Part shown: piece by piece, positions 51,973 to 62,022 of the stretch
How positions within the stretch are numbered: the stretch's first letter is position 1
Layout of the letters: every line of letters starts with the position of its first letter
Assembly (NCBI RefSeq): GCF_015453285.1
Contig: NZ_JADLZT010000006.1
Span: 248,001-312,000, forward strand
DNA: 64,000 nt
Source: Lysobacter niastensis
GTDB lineage: Bacteria > Pseudomonadota > Gammaproteobacteria > Xanthomonadales > Xanthomonadaceae
Direction of reading: 5' to 3'
Notes under the pieces: model-generated
What the model saw: the letters and a program-made list of their open reading frames with translations, nothing else
Told to the model about the DNA's origin: nothing
Database searches by the model: none
Translations under genes and position numbers: made by a program

Positions 51973-52259
51973 CCCCGTGCTGCTTCAACCTCGTCGTGCA
52001 CAGCCTCGACGATCTTCCTCATGTCAGCGAACTTCAGGCGAACAGGCAGCTTCGCGTAACGGACCTGACGCGCAAGGATGCGGGGCAGGTAGTGCAAATA
52101 CATGGTCGAGCTGCGCCCGGCCGTCTCGGCCGCGTAGATTGCATAGTTCCTGGCAGCCTGAGTTTGCTCCTCAATGCTCGTCGCAGTGATGAGCTTTGTA
52201 TAGAACGCAAAGAGAGCGGAATGCAGGCGGCCGTCGACAGGCTTATCCATATCGCTCAT
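51963..52259 (-). CDS. Small hypothetical protein between alpA and rep
   Basis: A 98-residue soluble helical protein from the ATG at 52259, overlapping the alpA stop (ATGA); the first three residues of the longer frame were dropped. Its stop overlaps the rep start by 10 nt. No domain is recognised. The tight packing indicates a shared transcript for island replication or excision. Confidence 0.7.
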   Translation of the reverse strand: MSDMDKPVDGRLHSALFAFYTKLITATSIEEQTQAARNYAIYAAETAGRSSTMYLHYLPRILARQVRYAKLPVRLKFADMRKIVEAVHDEVEAARGWE

Positions 52260-52459
52260 GACGCGCACTCCTGGCGGCGGGCGATTCGTTCATTGACCCA
52301 CGCTTGGACCTCAGTAAAAACCCAGCCGGCAGCCCTCGGGCCGATTTTGAGTTGTTTGGGGAATGTCCCCTTCGCCATGTGATCGTAGATCGTGGCGCGG
52401 GGAAGGCCGGTCATTTCTGATACGGCCGGCAAGCGGATAATCTTGATCTGTTCTGACAC
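52256..52459 (-). CDS. AlpA family transcriptional regulator
   Basis: A 67-residue MerR-like winged helix (IIRLPAVSEMTGLPRATIYDHMAKGTFPKQLKIGPRAAGWVFTEVQAWVNERIA), the classic AlpA/excisionase-like signature. In P4-like elements AlpA activates the integrase, and related proteins can act as excisionases. It lies directly 5' of the rep operon and 3' of the integrase on the same strand, fitting that role. Confidence 0.9.
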   Translation of the reverse strand: MSEQIKIIRLPAVSEMTGLPRATIYDHMAKGTFPKQLKIGPRAAGWVFTEVQAWVNERIARRQECAS

Positions 52460-52584
52460 GCTGACACCCTGTTTCTAGTGGACGGGGTCAGTGTGGAAGG
52501 GCGTCTAACTGGAAACCTCTCGCGGGATTTCCATCGCCAACTTGGAAGGCGGTGGGGCTAATGGTTCCTGTAAGCCATTGATTT

Positions 52585-53853
52585 TTAGAAGCCGAGTGCA
52601 GGTAGCCTAGCGATTCCGGCCTTAACTTCAGAAGGGAGGAGGGCGGCGTAATGCTTGCGCGTAATGCGACTGTCGCTGTGTCCAAGAGCCTTCGCTACGA
52701 GCTCGATGTCCTTCGTAGCCACTAGCAGAAGCTTTCCGTAGGTCGCGCGCGTGGTCTTAAAAGTCACTTCTTCAAGTTGGGCGGCAAGTACTGCCGTGGC
52801 CATCGGCTTAGCCGCATCGGACCGCGCCCATGGAGCACCACCCTCCCTGACAAATATCGGATCATCTTTTTTGCGATCGGCCGTCAAAGCTTGAAACAGG
52901 GCGACGCCCTCAGGCGTGAGAGGCTGAGTCAGCGTCTTATAGGTTTTGGACTGGCGAATGGTTACGGTTCCATGGGCGGCGTCGAAATCCCGCACGCGCA
53001 TTGTGCAAAGTTCGCCGTAACGGGCACCAGTCATGAGCGCTCCCTGCAGCAGAGTTCGCAAGTCAGTCGGGGCAGCGCCCAGCAGTCGCGCTATTTCGTC
53101 CTTGTCTAGCATGCGCGGCACTGGGTCATCGCCCAGGGCGAAGGGCGACACGTTCCGCCACCAATCCGCCATGTCGTCTGGCAACGCGTCGTGCTGGCGT
53201 GCCCATGTGAGGGCGGCCTTCGCTATCGTGAGAATACGGTTTGCGGTCGCACGCCGACTACGGACCCGCTCAGGGTCGGTCGCGTCGAAGTCTTGGGTCT
53301 TGCCGCGTACGGTCGGAGCCACAGTCGCCATGCTGGCGTGCCACTTCCGCATTGCCTTGGCATCCAGGGCAGTTACCAGTTTGGATCCAATGTCCTTACG
53401 CGCGTGACGCTCCCAAACTTGATTTGACATTTGCGCGGTGGATTTCGGCATCACCCGATTGAAGCGTCCGCCAGGCGTAACCTGGCGCTGCTCCAGGTAG
53501 TCGTCAAAGACTTGATTTAGTGTTAGACCGTCGGAGTAATGACGGGGGAGGGGCTTGCGATCCTCCAATTGCATGGTCGTCGCCAGCTTCACGGCCTGGG
53601 AGTAGGACAGCACGATGGTGCCGTCGGCCTTGATTCCGTCGTCGGGGGTTCCTATTCGCTGCTTTCGATAGGCACCTGCAGCCCGTTGGCGCACGAACCA
53701 TGAAACATCCCGAACGCCTTTGGCGTAGCCGATGGCCGTGCCCGGAACCAACTCGACCCAGTACGGCTCGCGGCGCACATGAAGTCGATTGCGAGCCTCC
53801 GCGCTCGATATCCGCACTCCGCTCTGGCGGCTATTTACGGGCTTTCTAGCCAT
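52585..53853 (-). CDS. Tyrosine recombinase (island integrase)
   Basis: About 422 residues from the ATG at 53853; the frame to 53904 adds 17 residues. An N-terminal arm-binding-like part precedes the SAM-like core-binding domain (about 90-205). The catalytic domain has the first Arg in TGARYGEL (about residue 278), the second-box Arg in KTTRATYGKLL with Lys where His is usual, ALGHSDSRITRKHYAAL with His and the nucleophilic Tyr (about residue 401). It sits 190 nt inside the right repeat and is transcribed away from it, the expected layout for the enzyme that joined the island to tRNA-Glu. Confidence 0.93.
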   Translation of the reverse strand: MARKPVNSRQSGVRISSAEARNRLHVRREPYWVELVPGTAIGYAKGVRDVSWFVRQRAAGAYRKQRIGTPDDGIKADGTIVLSYSQAVKLATTMQLEDRKPLPRHYSDGLTLNQVFDDYLEQRQVTPGGRFNRVMPKSTAQMSNQVWERHARKDIGSKLVTALDAKAMRKWHASMATVAPTVRGKTQDFDATDPERVRSRRATANRILTIAKAALTWARQHDALPDDMADWWRNVSPFALGDDPVPRMLDKDEIARLLGAAPTDLRTLLQGALMTGARYGELCTMRVRDFDAAHGTVTIRQSKTYKTLTQPLTPEGVALFQALTADRKKDDPIFVREGGAPWARSDAAKPMATAVLAAQLEEVTFKTTRATYGKLLLVATKDIELVAKALGHSDSRITRKHYAALLPSEVKAGIARLPALGF

Positions 53854-53903
53854 GGGTGAAATCCTCTGTCTTGCAGTCGCCACCGGCGCGGTCGTTCCCA
53901 ACA

Positions 53904-53925
53904 CTGCGGTAAAGTGCGGTAACTT
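53904..53925 (+). repeat. TGCGGTAA motif pair near integrase start
   Basis: TGCGGTAAA and TGCGGTAACTT recur 11 nt apart, like the pair just inside attL (9958-9981). They are the proposed arm-type sites on the integrase side. Confidence 0.5.
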
Positions 53926-54042
53926 ACCGACCTAGATGCCATTGGATGCTACCGTACAGTAAGCATGGAAAAAAGCAACACTATCAAATGGTTAGGTATT
54001 CACAGATGTGAATGTTTTAACGCAGATGACGGCGCCAATGAC

Positions 54043-54127
54043 ACCCTTTCACGGTAGCGACCGGGGTTCGAATCCCCGTGGGGACGCCAACTAGAACAAG
54101 CACTTAGGGCTGCCGAGAGGCGGCCCT
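54043..54127 (+). repeat. attR: 85-bp direct repeat, 3' fragment of tRNA-Glu
   Basis: The identical partner of 9865-9949. Bases 54043-54089 are the last 47 nt of tRNA-Glu including the encoded CCA region, with no 5' half upstream. It is the original chromosomal 3' end left after integration. Confidence 0.93.
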
Positions 54128-54635
54128 TAGTGTTTTCCGGAGTTCATCCGTAATTAATCGCCCGATAGGCAACCGATAGGCAACCGGTAGGCAAGTTTCT
54201 CGCCCCGAGGCGGTCGCGAGGATCGGCTTGCCGAATGAACGACCTCGGCATAACCCTGTCGTTCTTCGGATGCACACGTGCTATTGGACGATTGGCACGG
54301 CGACACAGGAACGCACGTCAGTCATCTTCCGCGCGGGCGCGGTTCATCCCATTACGGTCCGCTCTACTATTCGCATTCGCTAGCAGTTAATCGCCGGCTG
54401 CTCGCCCGCTACGCGGTCGGCTTTGAGGCCACAACTGGGGGCCTCTACGCTCCGCGAAATCTGCAGCTCACGGGAGCTATTGCCGTGATCTATCACATCT
54501 CGGGGCGCAGCCAGTGGACGCAGCAAAAACGCGACCAGCAGCGCACGCGTTGGCCACCGTGGCGATGCCGTTGAACCGAGCGATTACGTTGCGCTCCGAA
54601 CTTGCGTCTGGAAGTACGTTGACGCGCGAACACCC
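54128..54635. other. Intergenic stretch after attR with GATAGGCAACC repeats
   Basis: Three tandem copies of an 11-nt unit (GATAGGCAACC, GATAGGCAACC, GGTAGGCAAGT) lie at about 54163-54195. The motif resembles the CTATAGGCAAACCGG segment beside the iteron array at 49887-49901. A 98-residue plus frame at 54278 has no support. No RNA gene was seen. Confidence 0.5.
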
Positions 54636-54899
54636 TCAGGCGTGGCAGGTGCCGCAGCAACTTCCCTGGTTGGCGGGGGCAGTGTCCGATGGCGCGTCAT
54701 CTCCCAAGATGGATACTACGCTGTAGCCCTCGTCATGGATGGCTTTGACGGCGGAGTTCACGTCAAGAGGGCTGTCGATGCAAACCTCTTCGGTGGTGAG
54801 GTCGACATGGACCAACGCCGAGGGATCGAGCCTCTGGATGGCGGTGGTGATGGCGCGGACGCAGCGGCCGCATGTCATGCCTTCGACGATCAGTTTCAT
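54636..54899 (-). CDS. HMA-domain copper chaperone-like protein
   Basis: An 87-residue protein. Residues 1-65 form a heavy-metal-associated domain with the GMTCGRC motif (MxCxxC binds Cu+), and a second cysteine cluster ends the protein (GSCCGTCHA). CopZ-type chaperones carry copper to a P1B ATPase; a matching copper ATPase is encoded at 56871. The start overlaps the stop of a short minus frame by 4 nt. Confidence 0.9.
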   Translation of the reverse strand: MKLIVEGMTCGRCVRAITTAIQRLDPSALVHVDLTTEEVCIDSPLDVNSAVKAIHDEGYSVVSILGDDAPSDTAPANQGSCCGTCHA

Positions 54900-55078
54900 A
54901 GTTTGCTCCTTGTCGCCGGCGGACTGCCGGCGGGAGGGAGCGTCCGCCTTGCCTCCGTGGCAAGGTCAAGCCCCGGAGAGGCGATGGCCACCACGTCCCA
55001 GGTCGAACCGGTTGGGTGTTGACCTTCCCATAGTAGTAACGCCCACCCTGCATCCAGCCTCAGGAAGCCGTGTGCCAT
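54896..55078 (-). CDS. Short hypothetical protein upstream of the copper chaperone
   Basis: A 60-residue frame (MAHGFLRLDAGWALLLWEGQHPTGSTWDVVAIA...) with an ATGA overlap with the copper chaperone gene, which suggests coupling. No family is recognised and the C-terminal half looks low-complexity, so it is reported at low confidence. Confidence 0.35.
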   Translation of the reverse strand: MAHGFLRLDAGWALLLWEGQHPTGSTWDVVAIASPGLDLATEARRTLPPAGSPPATRSKL

Positions 55079-55412
55079 GAACCTGTCCCTTGCTCAACTG
55101 CTGCCGCCCTCCTGGAGGCGTTCCGTCTTGGCATTCGCGCATGCGACCTGCGCGTCCAACGCGCCTCATCGGACGAGTAGAGAAGAGGCCTCACGTCAAG
55201 TATCACGTTCGGTGAGGATCCGGACATGAACCAATCGCAATCCACGCGTGCCCGATTCAAGGATGCTTTACGCAATGTCGCGGCGCTGGCCTTCCTTGCA
55301 TTCGCGACTGTCTCGCCGTTCCAGGTGGGATAGCGTCCGAAGCGCCGATGGCATCGGCAGGATGACGGCCACTCCCACTTCCCACGTGAAACACTGACTG
55401 GAATCAGCCGCC
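55079..55412. other. Intergenic stretch before the MDR gene
   Basis: 334 nt with no recognised gene. A 35-codon plus frame at 55226-55333 (MNQSQSTRARFKDALRNVAALAFLAF...) has a hydrophobic tail, but its coding status is uncertain. Long antisense frames here are shadows. Confidence 0.4.
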
Positions 55413-56426
55413 ATGAAACTCTATCGACTGCGCCGGGGCGAAGGCACCTCCGGCCTCCATATCGACCATGCACAGGATCGCGCCCCTGACGCCCATGAAG
55501 TGCGGGTTCGCATGCACGCCGCCTCGCTGAACTATAGGGACCTTCTGGTCGCACAGGGACGGATGGGCACGGGTGAGCTGCGAGTACCCCTGTCCGATGG
55601 CGTCGGTGAGGTCGTGACAGTTGGTCGGGCCGTCACGCGTTTCGCCTGCGGCGATCGCGTCATCCCGACATTCTATCCGCATTGGCTGGCGGGGCCGCCC
55701 TCCGGTGAGGCGGTCAGCGAGTCGCTCGGAGGAAACGTCGACGGCGTGTTGTCCGAGTACGTCATCGCGAATGAGGATGCCCTGGTGCGCGCGCCCGAAT
55801 CCCTGTCCTGGGCAGATGCCTCGACGATTGCTTGCGCCGGCGTAACCGCATGGCACGCACTGTTCGGTGAAAATCCGATGCGGGCCGGAGATCGGGTGCT
55901 GATCCAGGGCACCGGCGGCGTATCGACCTGGGCCCTGCAACTCGCGGTTGCTGCACGCCTGCGCGTGATCGTCCTTTCGGGCTCGGACGACAAACTGTCA
56001 CGCGCCCGTGCCCTGGGGGCCGAGCAAACCATCAACTACGCGACCGAGCCTGAGTGGGACGCGCGCGTGCGAGACCTCACGGATGGAGGAGTAGACCGAG
56101 TCCTCGACATCGGAGGGGCCGACACGATCAGTCGCGCCATTCGCAGTACGAGATACGGAGGCACGGTGGCTACCATTGGTGGTGTCAGTGGCGGCTTTGC
56201 ATTGAGCGTCGAGCCCTTTGCGCTCATAGGACGATCACTGACCGGAATTCTGGTGGGTTCGCGCACGATGGCCGAATCCCTGATCAGATTCGTCGATACG
56301 AACGGGGTCGTTCCGGTGATCGACTCCGTTTTCCCGTTTGATGGGGCAGCTGATGCCTATGCCAGGCTAGAGTGCGAACGTCCGCTCGGAAAAGTAGTTA
56401 TCGATATCAGTGGCGGCAGCCGATAA
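55413..56426 (+). CDS. MDR-family NAD(P)H oxidoreductase (zinc-independent)
   Basis: A 337-residue quinone-oxidoreductase-like enzyme. The N-terminal GroES-like domain contains AASLNYRDLLVAQGRM and VVTVGRAVTRFACGDRVIPTF; the Rossmann domain has VLIQGTGGVSTWALQLAVAA, the nucleotide-binding site. It lacks the zinc-ligand cysteines of the gene at 38158. It reduces or oxidises a small carbonyl compound not predictable from sequence. A cupin gene follows. Confidence 0.9.
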   Translation: MKLYRLRRGEGTSGLHIDHAQDRAPDAHEVRVRMHAASLNYRDLLVAQGRMGTGELRVPLSDGVGEVVTVGRAVTRFACGDRVIPTFYPHWLAGPPSGEAVSESLGGNVDGVLSEYVIANEDALVRAPESLSWADASTIACAGVTAWHALFGENPMRAGDRVLIQGTGGVSTWALQLAVAARLRVIVLSGSDDKLSRARALGAEQTINYATEPEWDARVRDLTDGGVDRVLDIGGADTISRAIRSTRYGGTVATIGGVSGGFALSVEPFALIGRSLTGILVGSRTMAESLIRFVDTNGVVPVIDSVFPFDGAADAYARLECERPLGKVVIDISGGSR

Positions 56427-56542
56427 AGACAACTCAAACGGGGCGCGGGAACTCGCTTCCCGGGGCATCCGGACTGAAAGAGTTGCCCAGGCTGCGGCCT
56501 GGGTGCCCGATTGCTGTCCAGAGAACAATAGGAATCATCACG

Positions 56543-56854
56543 ATGGAGATCATCGAAAGCAGCACGTTCGTCAGCGATCGCGCATGGGGCAGCCGGCTCC
56601 TGCTGGAAATGCCAGACCATACCGTGAAGATCCACTGGACCGACCAGCCCTATCGCTGGCATCAGAACACCGGCGAAGAGCTGTTCGTGGTGCTCGACGG
56701 CGAAGTTGAGATGACCTACCTCGAGGAAGGCGAGGAGCGCATGCGCATCATCGCAGCAGGCCAGATGGCGCTGATCGGCAATGGAGAGCACCATGTGGCA
56801 CGGCCGCGGGGCGAAGCGCGGATTCTCGTTGTCGAGAAAAAAGGAACCGACTGA
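56543..56854 (+). CDS. Cupin domain protein
   Basis: A 103-residue single-domain beta barrel from the ATG at 56543; the longer frame has no homology. The two cupin motifs are visible: WHQNTGEELFVVLDGEVEM with metal-binding His and Glu, and MALIGNGEHHVARP with the second His. No specific reaction is known. It follows the MDR gene in the same direction. Confidence 0.85.
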   Translation: MEIIESSTFVSDRAWGSRLLLEMPDHTVKIHWTDQPYRWHQNTGEELFVVLDGEVEMTYLEEGEERMRIIAAGQMALIGNGEHHVARPRGEARILVVEKKGTD

Positions 56855-56870
56855 TCGTCGTCGACGCGGC

Positions 56871-59228
56871 TCAGTTTGCTGCGATGTCCTTCCTGCCCAA
56901 CCGCAGCGCATTGCCGACCACCGAGACTGAACTCAGGCTCATCGCAAGAGCGGCGATCATCGGGCTGAGCAGCAGGCCGGTCAGCGGAAAGAGCACGCCG
57001 GCGGCGATCGGCACGCCCAGCGCGTTGTAGAGGAATGCGAAGGCGAGGTTCTGCTTCATGTTCGCCACGGTCGCCCGCGACATGGACTGTGCCCGGGCAA
57101 TGCCACGCAGGTCGCCTTTGACCAGCGTGACCTGCGCGCTGGACATCGCCACGTCCGTTCCCGTACCCATCGCGATGCCGATGTCGGCGCCGGCGAGCGC
57201 AGGGGCGTCGTTGATGCCGTCGCCGGCCATGGCTACCTTGCGGCCTTCGGCCTTTAGTCGCTGGACCAGTTCCACCTTGTCCTTCGGCCGTACTTCGCCG
57301 TAGATCTCGTCGATCCCCAAGGCGCGCGCGACGGCATGGGCGGTGGTGGCGCCATCCCCGGTGGCCATGACGATCCGCAGGCCGGCCTGGTGCAGGGCGC
57401 GAATGGCCTCCGGCGTAGAAGCCTTGATCGGATCCGCGACGGCGATCAGGCCGGCCAGTGCACCGTCGACGGACACGAACATCACGCTCGCGCCGTCCTG
57501 ACGCAGGCGCTCGGCCTCATTGGACAGCGGCGCAGTGTCAGTGCGCTCCTCCCGCATCAACTCGGTGTTGCCGACCGCGATGCGCCGGCCGCCGACGCGC
57601 CCGCGCACGCCGATACCGGTCGCGGACTCAAAGCCGTCTGCTGGCTGGAGCGACAGGGCACGACGGCGCGCCTCGGCGACGATCGCGTCGGCGAGAGGGT
57701 GTTCGCTGCCCGCATCCAGGCTCGCAGCCAGCGAGAGCAGAGCGTCCTCGTCGAAACCGGCGGCGGGAAGGGCTGAGCGGAACGCCGGTTTGCCTTCGGT
57801 CAGCGTGCCGGTCTTGTCGACGATCAGGGTGTCTATCCTGCGGAAGTTCTCTATTGCTTCCGCATCACGGAACAGCACGCCGGACTGCGCCGCGCGGCCG
57901 GTGGCCACCATGATCGACATCGGCGTCGCGAGCCCCAGTGCGCACGGGCAGGCGATGATCAGTACGGACACGGCGTTGAGCACGGCGTAGGTCCATGATG
58001 GCTCGGGGCCGAAGGCACCCCACGCGAAAAACGTCGCCACCGCCACGGCCAGCACCGCCAGCACGAACCAGAACGCCACCCTGTCGGCCATGCGCTGCAT
58101 CGGCGCACGGGATCGCTGCGCCTGTGCGACCAGCTGGACGATCTGCGCGAGGGCGGTCTCTGAACCCACTTTTTCGGCCTGGATCACCAGGCTGCCGGTA
58201 CCGTTGAGCGTCGCGCCGAAGACTTTCGCGCCGCGGTCCTTTTCGACGGGAATCGGTTCCCCGGTCAGCATCGATTCGTCCACGCTGGAACGGCCTTCGA
58301 CGACGACACCGTCGACCGGCACCTTTTCGCCGGGGCGGACCCGGAGACGATCGCCAACGTGCACGTGGCTGAGTTCGATATCTTCCTCGCTGCCGTCATC
58401 GCGCAACCGTCGCGCGGTCTTTGGTGCGAGGCCGAGCAGTGCCTTGATCGCGGCGGAGGTCTTCGAACGCGCGCGTAGTTCCAGTATCTGGCCGAGCAGG
58501 GTCAGCGACACGATGACTGCGGCCGCCTCGAAATAGACGCCGATCCGGCCATGCTCGCGGAATGACTCAGGGAACAGACCCGGCGCCACGGTGGCAACGA
58601 CGCTATAGCTGAACGCGGCGAGGACACCGGTGCCTATCAGCGTCCACATGTTCGGGCTTCGATTCCGAATGGACTGCGCGCAGCGCTCGAAGAACGGCCA
58701 CCCCGCCCACAACACGACTGGCGCGCTCAATGCAAGCTCGATCCAGGTTCGCGCTTCGGTGGATAAGGCATGCAGGCGGTGCCCCAGCATCGCCAGCGCT
58801 AGCACCACCAGCGTCAGCGGCAACGTCCACCAGAACCGTCGCGTGAAGTCGGCCAGTTCAGGGTTGTCCTCGTCCTCGGGTCCAGGCATTTCCGGCTCAA
58901 GAGCCATGCCGCAGATTGGACAGGTGCCCGGATGAGCCTGGCGGATCTGCGGATGCATCGGGCAGGTGTAGATCGTGCCCGGTGCTGCCGCCTGCGGGGG
59001 CGGTGGTGCGCGATACTTCCGTGGTTCGGCGATGAATCGACCGCGACATGCGGTCGAACAGAAGTAATAAATAGACCCGTCGTGCTCCGCCCTGTGCGGC
59101 GTGGTTCCGGGATCGACTGGCATGCCGCAGACCGGATCGGTCGCCGCGGGAGATGGTACGCCGCCGATAGCCGCTGCATGGTGCTGATGCGCATCGTGGC
59201 CGCGGTGGCCGTGTCCAGATGTGTTCAT
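56871..59228 (-). CDS. Copper/silver-exporting P1B-type ATPase
   Basis: A 785-residue pump. An N-terminal YHS-type metal site ([16 protein letters not shown]...[12 protein letters not shown]) is followed by a second heavy-metal-binding segment ([21 protein letters not shown]). The core has the transmembrane CPC motif ([12 protein letters not shown]), DKTGTLT with the phosphorylated Asp, and [16 protein letters not shown]. His-rich stretches near the start ([13 protein letters not shown]) may bind metal. These features point to Cu+ or Ag+ export; the chaperone at 54636 supports this. Confidence 0.93.
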   Translation of the reverse strand: MNTSGHGHRGHDAHQHHAAAIGGVPSPAATDPVCGMPVDPGTTPHRAEHDGSIYYFCSTACRGRFIAEPRKYRAPPPPQAAAPGTIYTCPMHPQIRQAHPGTCPICGMALEPEMPGPEDEDNPELADFTRRFWWTLPLTLVVLALAMLGHRLHALSTEARTWIELALSAPVVLWAGWPFFERCAQSIRNRSPNMWTLIGTGVLAAFSYSVVATVAPGLFPESFREHGRIGVYFEAAAVIVSLTLLGQILELRARSKTSAAIKALLGLAPKTARRLRDDGSEEDIELSHVHVGDRLRVRPGEKVPVDGVVVEGRSSVDESMLTGEPIPVEKDRGAKVFGATLNGTGSLVIQAEKVGSETALAQIVQLVAQAQRSRAPMQRMADRVAFWFVLAVLAVAVATFFAWGAFGPEPSWTYAVLNAVSVLIIACPCALGLATPMSIMVATGRAAQSGVLFRDAEAIENFRRIDTLIVDKTGTLTEGKPAFRSALPAAGFDEDALLSLAASLDAGSEHPLADAIVAEARRRALSLQPADGFESATGIGVRGRVGGRRIAVGNTELMREERTDTAPLSNEAERLRQDGASVMFVSVDGALAGLIAVADPIKASTPEAIRALHQAGLRIVMATGDGATTAHAVARALGIDEIYGEVRPKDKVELVQRLKAEGRKVAMAGDGINDAPALAGADIGIAMGTGTDVAMSSAQVTLVKGDLRGIARAQSMSRATVANMKQNLAFAFLYNALGVPIAAGVLFPLTGLLLSPMIAALAMSLSSVSVVGNALRLGRKDIAAN

Positions 59229-59554
59229 GCATCCTCCATAGCGTGCAACGAGGATAAGTCATCGCTCGGGTGGCATGTGTTCATGGCGGCTCATCCAGAC
59301 GGCGCTGCCCGACCAGTCCGCAACTCGAGTGGTCGACCAATGCTGGCCTCAATCGCGATCCGAGCCGGCACTCGTCGCTAGCGCGGGCGTGCGCCATTGA
59401 GCGCCGGCGTCGTCGCCATCATCGTGCCGATAGTGCCATTCGCGATCTGACGGATTCTGAGCTTACGGCCGCCAGACAAGTGAATGCGGCGTGATCTAAG
59501 AGACCGTTTGACCAAACTCGCGACGAAGGCCCTGCGTCGCGAGGGTCGGCAACG
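59229..59554. other. Intergenic stretch between copper ATPase and hutG
   Basis: 326 nt without a recognised gene. It holds the 5' region of the copper ATPase gene and the stem-loop after hutG. Confidence 0.45.
59517..59543 (-). terminator. Stem-loop after hutG
   Basis: CTCGCGACG (59517-59525) pairs with CGTCGCGAG (59535-59543) over a 9-nt loop; on the minus strand it is followed by TTTGG. A possible terminator for the hut operon. Confidence 0.5.
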
Positions 59555-60487
59555 TTAACGCGATCTGCTGTAGGCAAGCGCTGTCTGATGGATAAGACGT
59601 GCCGCGACTCGCGCCGTGGTTCCGTCGCGATCAAAAGGGGGCGACAGTTCCGCGAAATCAAGCAGACGGACGCGCCCCGTCCCTATAACTGCAGCAATCA
59701 ACGATTCGATGACCTCTAAATCAACACCGCGCGCACTGGGGGCGCTGACGCCTCCCGCTATCGAAGGGGGCAGCACGTCCAGACAAACACTGAGATAGAT
59801 CGCCTCGGCCGGCTCGAGCCATTGCGCCAACTGAGTTGTCCGTGCATCGACATTGGCGACACTCAGTTCGCGGTCCAGCAAGTATTGGGTCCCGGTCGCT
59901 TCCGCAGTGCGAAACAGCCGCGCCGTGTTCGCCGACTCACTGACACCTAGGCAGATATAGTCCAGCTCTATACCGTGGCGCTGCGCGTGCTCGATTGCCT
60001 GGAGGAACGGCGTTCCCGAGTTGGGCGTGGCGCTCTCGCGTAGATCGAAATGTGCATCGAGATTGACGATGGCTAGGCGTCCTGCGCGGCTAGCTCGATG
60101 CTGTGCCAGACCCAAATAGCTCGCGAACCCGATCTCGTGACCGCCCCCCAAGCCAATCGGAAAATGGCCGGCGTCTAGTAGTGCGGCCAAGCAGTCTGCG
60201 AAATGCTGTTGCGCGACTTCCAAGTTTCCGGACTCGCACGCGACGTCGCCGGCGTCATAGAGCGGAACCCTCCCCAGCGCAGGGAGGTTGGAGAGCGCCC
60301 GGCGCAGCGCCGGTGGGCCGAGCGCCGCACCGATCCGACCGCCGTTGCGACGCACGCCTTCGTCGCAGGCGAAGCCGAGTAGTGCAATACCTGGCAAGGA
60401 GCTTGCCTCCGGCCGTCGCACCACCTGATGCCAGCGCATCGCATCGGCGTCTCGCGTCGAATCGACGCGGCCCTCCCATACCTCCAT
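59555..60487 (-). CDS. hutG: Formimidoylglutamase
   Basis: A 310-residue ureohydrolase-fold enzyme that hydrolyses N-formimidoyl-glutamate to glutamate and formamide, the last step of histidine use. Metal-binding motifs GGGHE, LDAHFD and the SVCLDVLP region are present. The start overlaps the hutH stop (TGATG), so the two are coupled. It could be confused with arginase or agmatinase, but gene context argues for HutG. Confidence 0.92.
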   Translation of the reverse strand: MEVWEGRVDSTRDADAMRWHQVVRRPEASSLPGIALLGFACDEGVRRNGGRIGAALGPPALRRALSNLPALGRVPLYDAGDVACESGNLEVAQQHFADCLAALLDAGHFPIGLGGGHEIGFASYLGLAQHRASRAGRLAIVNLDAHFDLRESATPNSGTPFLQAIEHAQRHGIELDYICLGVSESANTARLFRTAEATGTQYLLDRELSVANVDARTTQLAQWLEPAEAIYLSVCLDVLPPSIAGGVSAPSARGVDLEVIESLIAAVIGTGRVRLLDFAELSPPFDRDGTTARVAARLIHQTALAYSRSR

Positions 60488-62016
60488 CAGACGACCGCCT
60501 TCGCGAAGGCATCGCCAAGAAACGTCGTGAAGACGTCGGTGGCAATCAGCTCATCGGCGGCGGCGATATCCGGCGCAAAATAGCGGTCCTCGTCGTAGCG
60601 GGTCACGACGCCGCGGAAGAGGGCATGGACTGCCTCAAGCCGTTCCGACGATCGCAGCGGCCGGCGGTACTCGATGCCTTGGCAGGCGGCCAGCAGTTCG
60701 ATGGCAATGATGCGGCGCACGTTGACTGACACGTCCACGGCCTTGCGCGCAGCGAACGTCGCCATGCTGACATGGTCTTCCTGGTTGGCCGATGTGGGCA
60801 GCGAGTCGATGCTAGCCGGATGCGCCAGGGTCTTGTTCTCACTGGCCAAAGACGCAGCGGTGACATGCGCGATCATGAAACCGGAGTTGATGCCTGCATC
60901 GGAGACGAGGAAAGCCGGCAGCCCCGAGATGCTGGAGTCGATCAGCAAGGCAATGCGGCGTTCCGACAATGCACCCACCTCGGCAATCGCGATGGCGATC
61001 TGGTCTGCAGCGAAGGCGACCGGTTCTGCATGGAAGTTGCCGCCGGAGAGGACCTCGCCGGTATCGGGGAAGACCAACGGGTTGTCGGAAACTGCGTTGG
61101 CTTCGATGAGGAGGGTGGCGGCGGACTGACCGAGCACGTCGTAGCACGCGCCCATGACCTGAGGCTGGCATCGCAGGCTGTAAGGATCCTGGACGCGGGT
61201 GTCTTCGTGGCGATGCGATTCCCGGATGGCGCTGCCGGCCAGCAACTCGCGATAGAGTCCGGCGACGTGGATCTGCCCCGGTTGGCCGCGGATGGCGTGG
61301 ATCCGTGGATCAAAAGGCGTGTCGGAACCACAAGCGGCATCGACGCTCAGGGCACCGGCGACCACCGCGGCGGAGAAGGCCTGCTCGGCCGCGAACAAGG
61401 CCACCAGCGCGATACCGGTCGAAACCTGCGTGCCGTTCAACAGCGCGAGTCCCTCCTTGGCCGCCAGGCGGATCGGTTCAATGCCGGCTCGCTTCAGACC
61501 CTCGGCTGCCGGCAGAACTGTCCCGTTTACGCGAACAGAACCTTCACCCATCGCGGCCAAGGTCAGATGGGCGAGGGGGGCCAGATCGCCGGAGGCTCCC
61601 ACCGAACCCTGCGACGGGATGCACGGCCAGACTTGGGCGTTGTACATCGCGATCAATGCCTGGAGCATCTCCCAGCGCACGCCGGAGTAACCACGGGCCA
61701 GTGAAGCGATCTTCAACGCGAAGATCAGCCTCACCGTCGCATCGTCAAGGAGAGCGCCGACGCCGACGGCGTGTGAGCGCACCAGATTCGTTTGCAAGTG
61801 GGCTAGCTGTTCGTCCGGAATCTGGATCTTGGCCAGCTTTCCGAAACCGGTATTGATTCCGTAGGCGGGCTTGCCCGCCGCGACGATGTTCTGGACCGTG
61901 GCCGCGGAGGCGCGCACCTGGCCCTCGCACTCGTGCGGCAGAGCGATGGGTTCGAAGCGCGCCGCAATGGCGCGCAGTTGGGGCAGTGACATCTGCCCCG
62001 GATTGAGGGTCAACAT
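60487..62016 (-). CDS. hutH: Histidine ammonia-lyase
   Basis: A 509-residue enzyme that turns histidine into urocanate and ammonia. The Ala-Ser-Gly triad forming the MIO cofactor is in [15 protein letters not shown]. Other conserved parts include [11 protein letters not shown] at the N-terminus and QEDHVSM towards the C-terminus. Length and start (ATG 62016) are normal. It overlaps hutG and follows hutU by 6 nt. Confidence 0.96.
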   Translation of the reverse strand: MLTLNPGQMSLPQLRAIAARFEPIALPHECEGQVRASAATVQNIVAAGKPAYGINTGFGKLAKIQIPDEQLAHLQTNLVRSHAVGVGALLDDATVRLIFALKIASLARGYSGVRWEMLQALIAMYNAQVWPCIPSQGSVGASGDLAPLAHLTLAAMGEGSVRVNGTVLPAAEGLKRAGIEPIRLAAKEGLALLNGTQVSTGIALVALFAAEQAFSAAVVAGALSVDAACGSDTPFDPRIHAIRGQPGQIHVAGLYRELLAGSAIRESHRHEDTRVQDPYSLRCQPQVMGACYDVLGQSAATLLIEANAVSDNPLVFPDTGEVLSGGNFHAEPVAFAADQIAIAIAEVGALSERRIALLIDSSISGLPAFLVSDAGINSGFMIAHVTAASLASENKTLAHPASIDSLPTSANQEDHVSMATFAARKAVDVSVNVRRIIAIELLAACQGIEYRRPLRSSERLEAVHALFRGVVTRYDEDRYFAPDIAAADELIATDVFTTFLGDAFAKAVV

Positions 62017-62022
62017 GGGTGG

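Noticed and set aside
54278-54574. 98-residue plus frame after attR
   Set aside because: No family resemblance and no ribosome site; composition is not coding-like.
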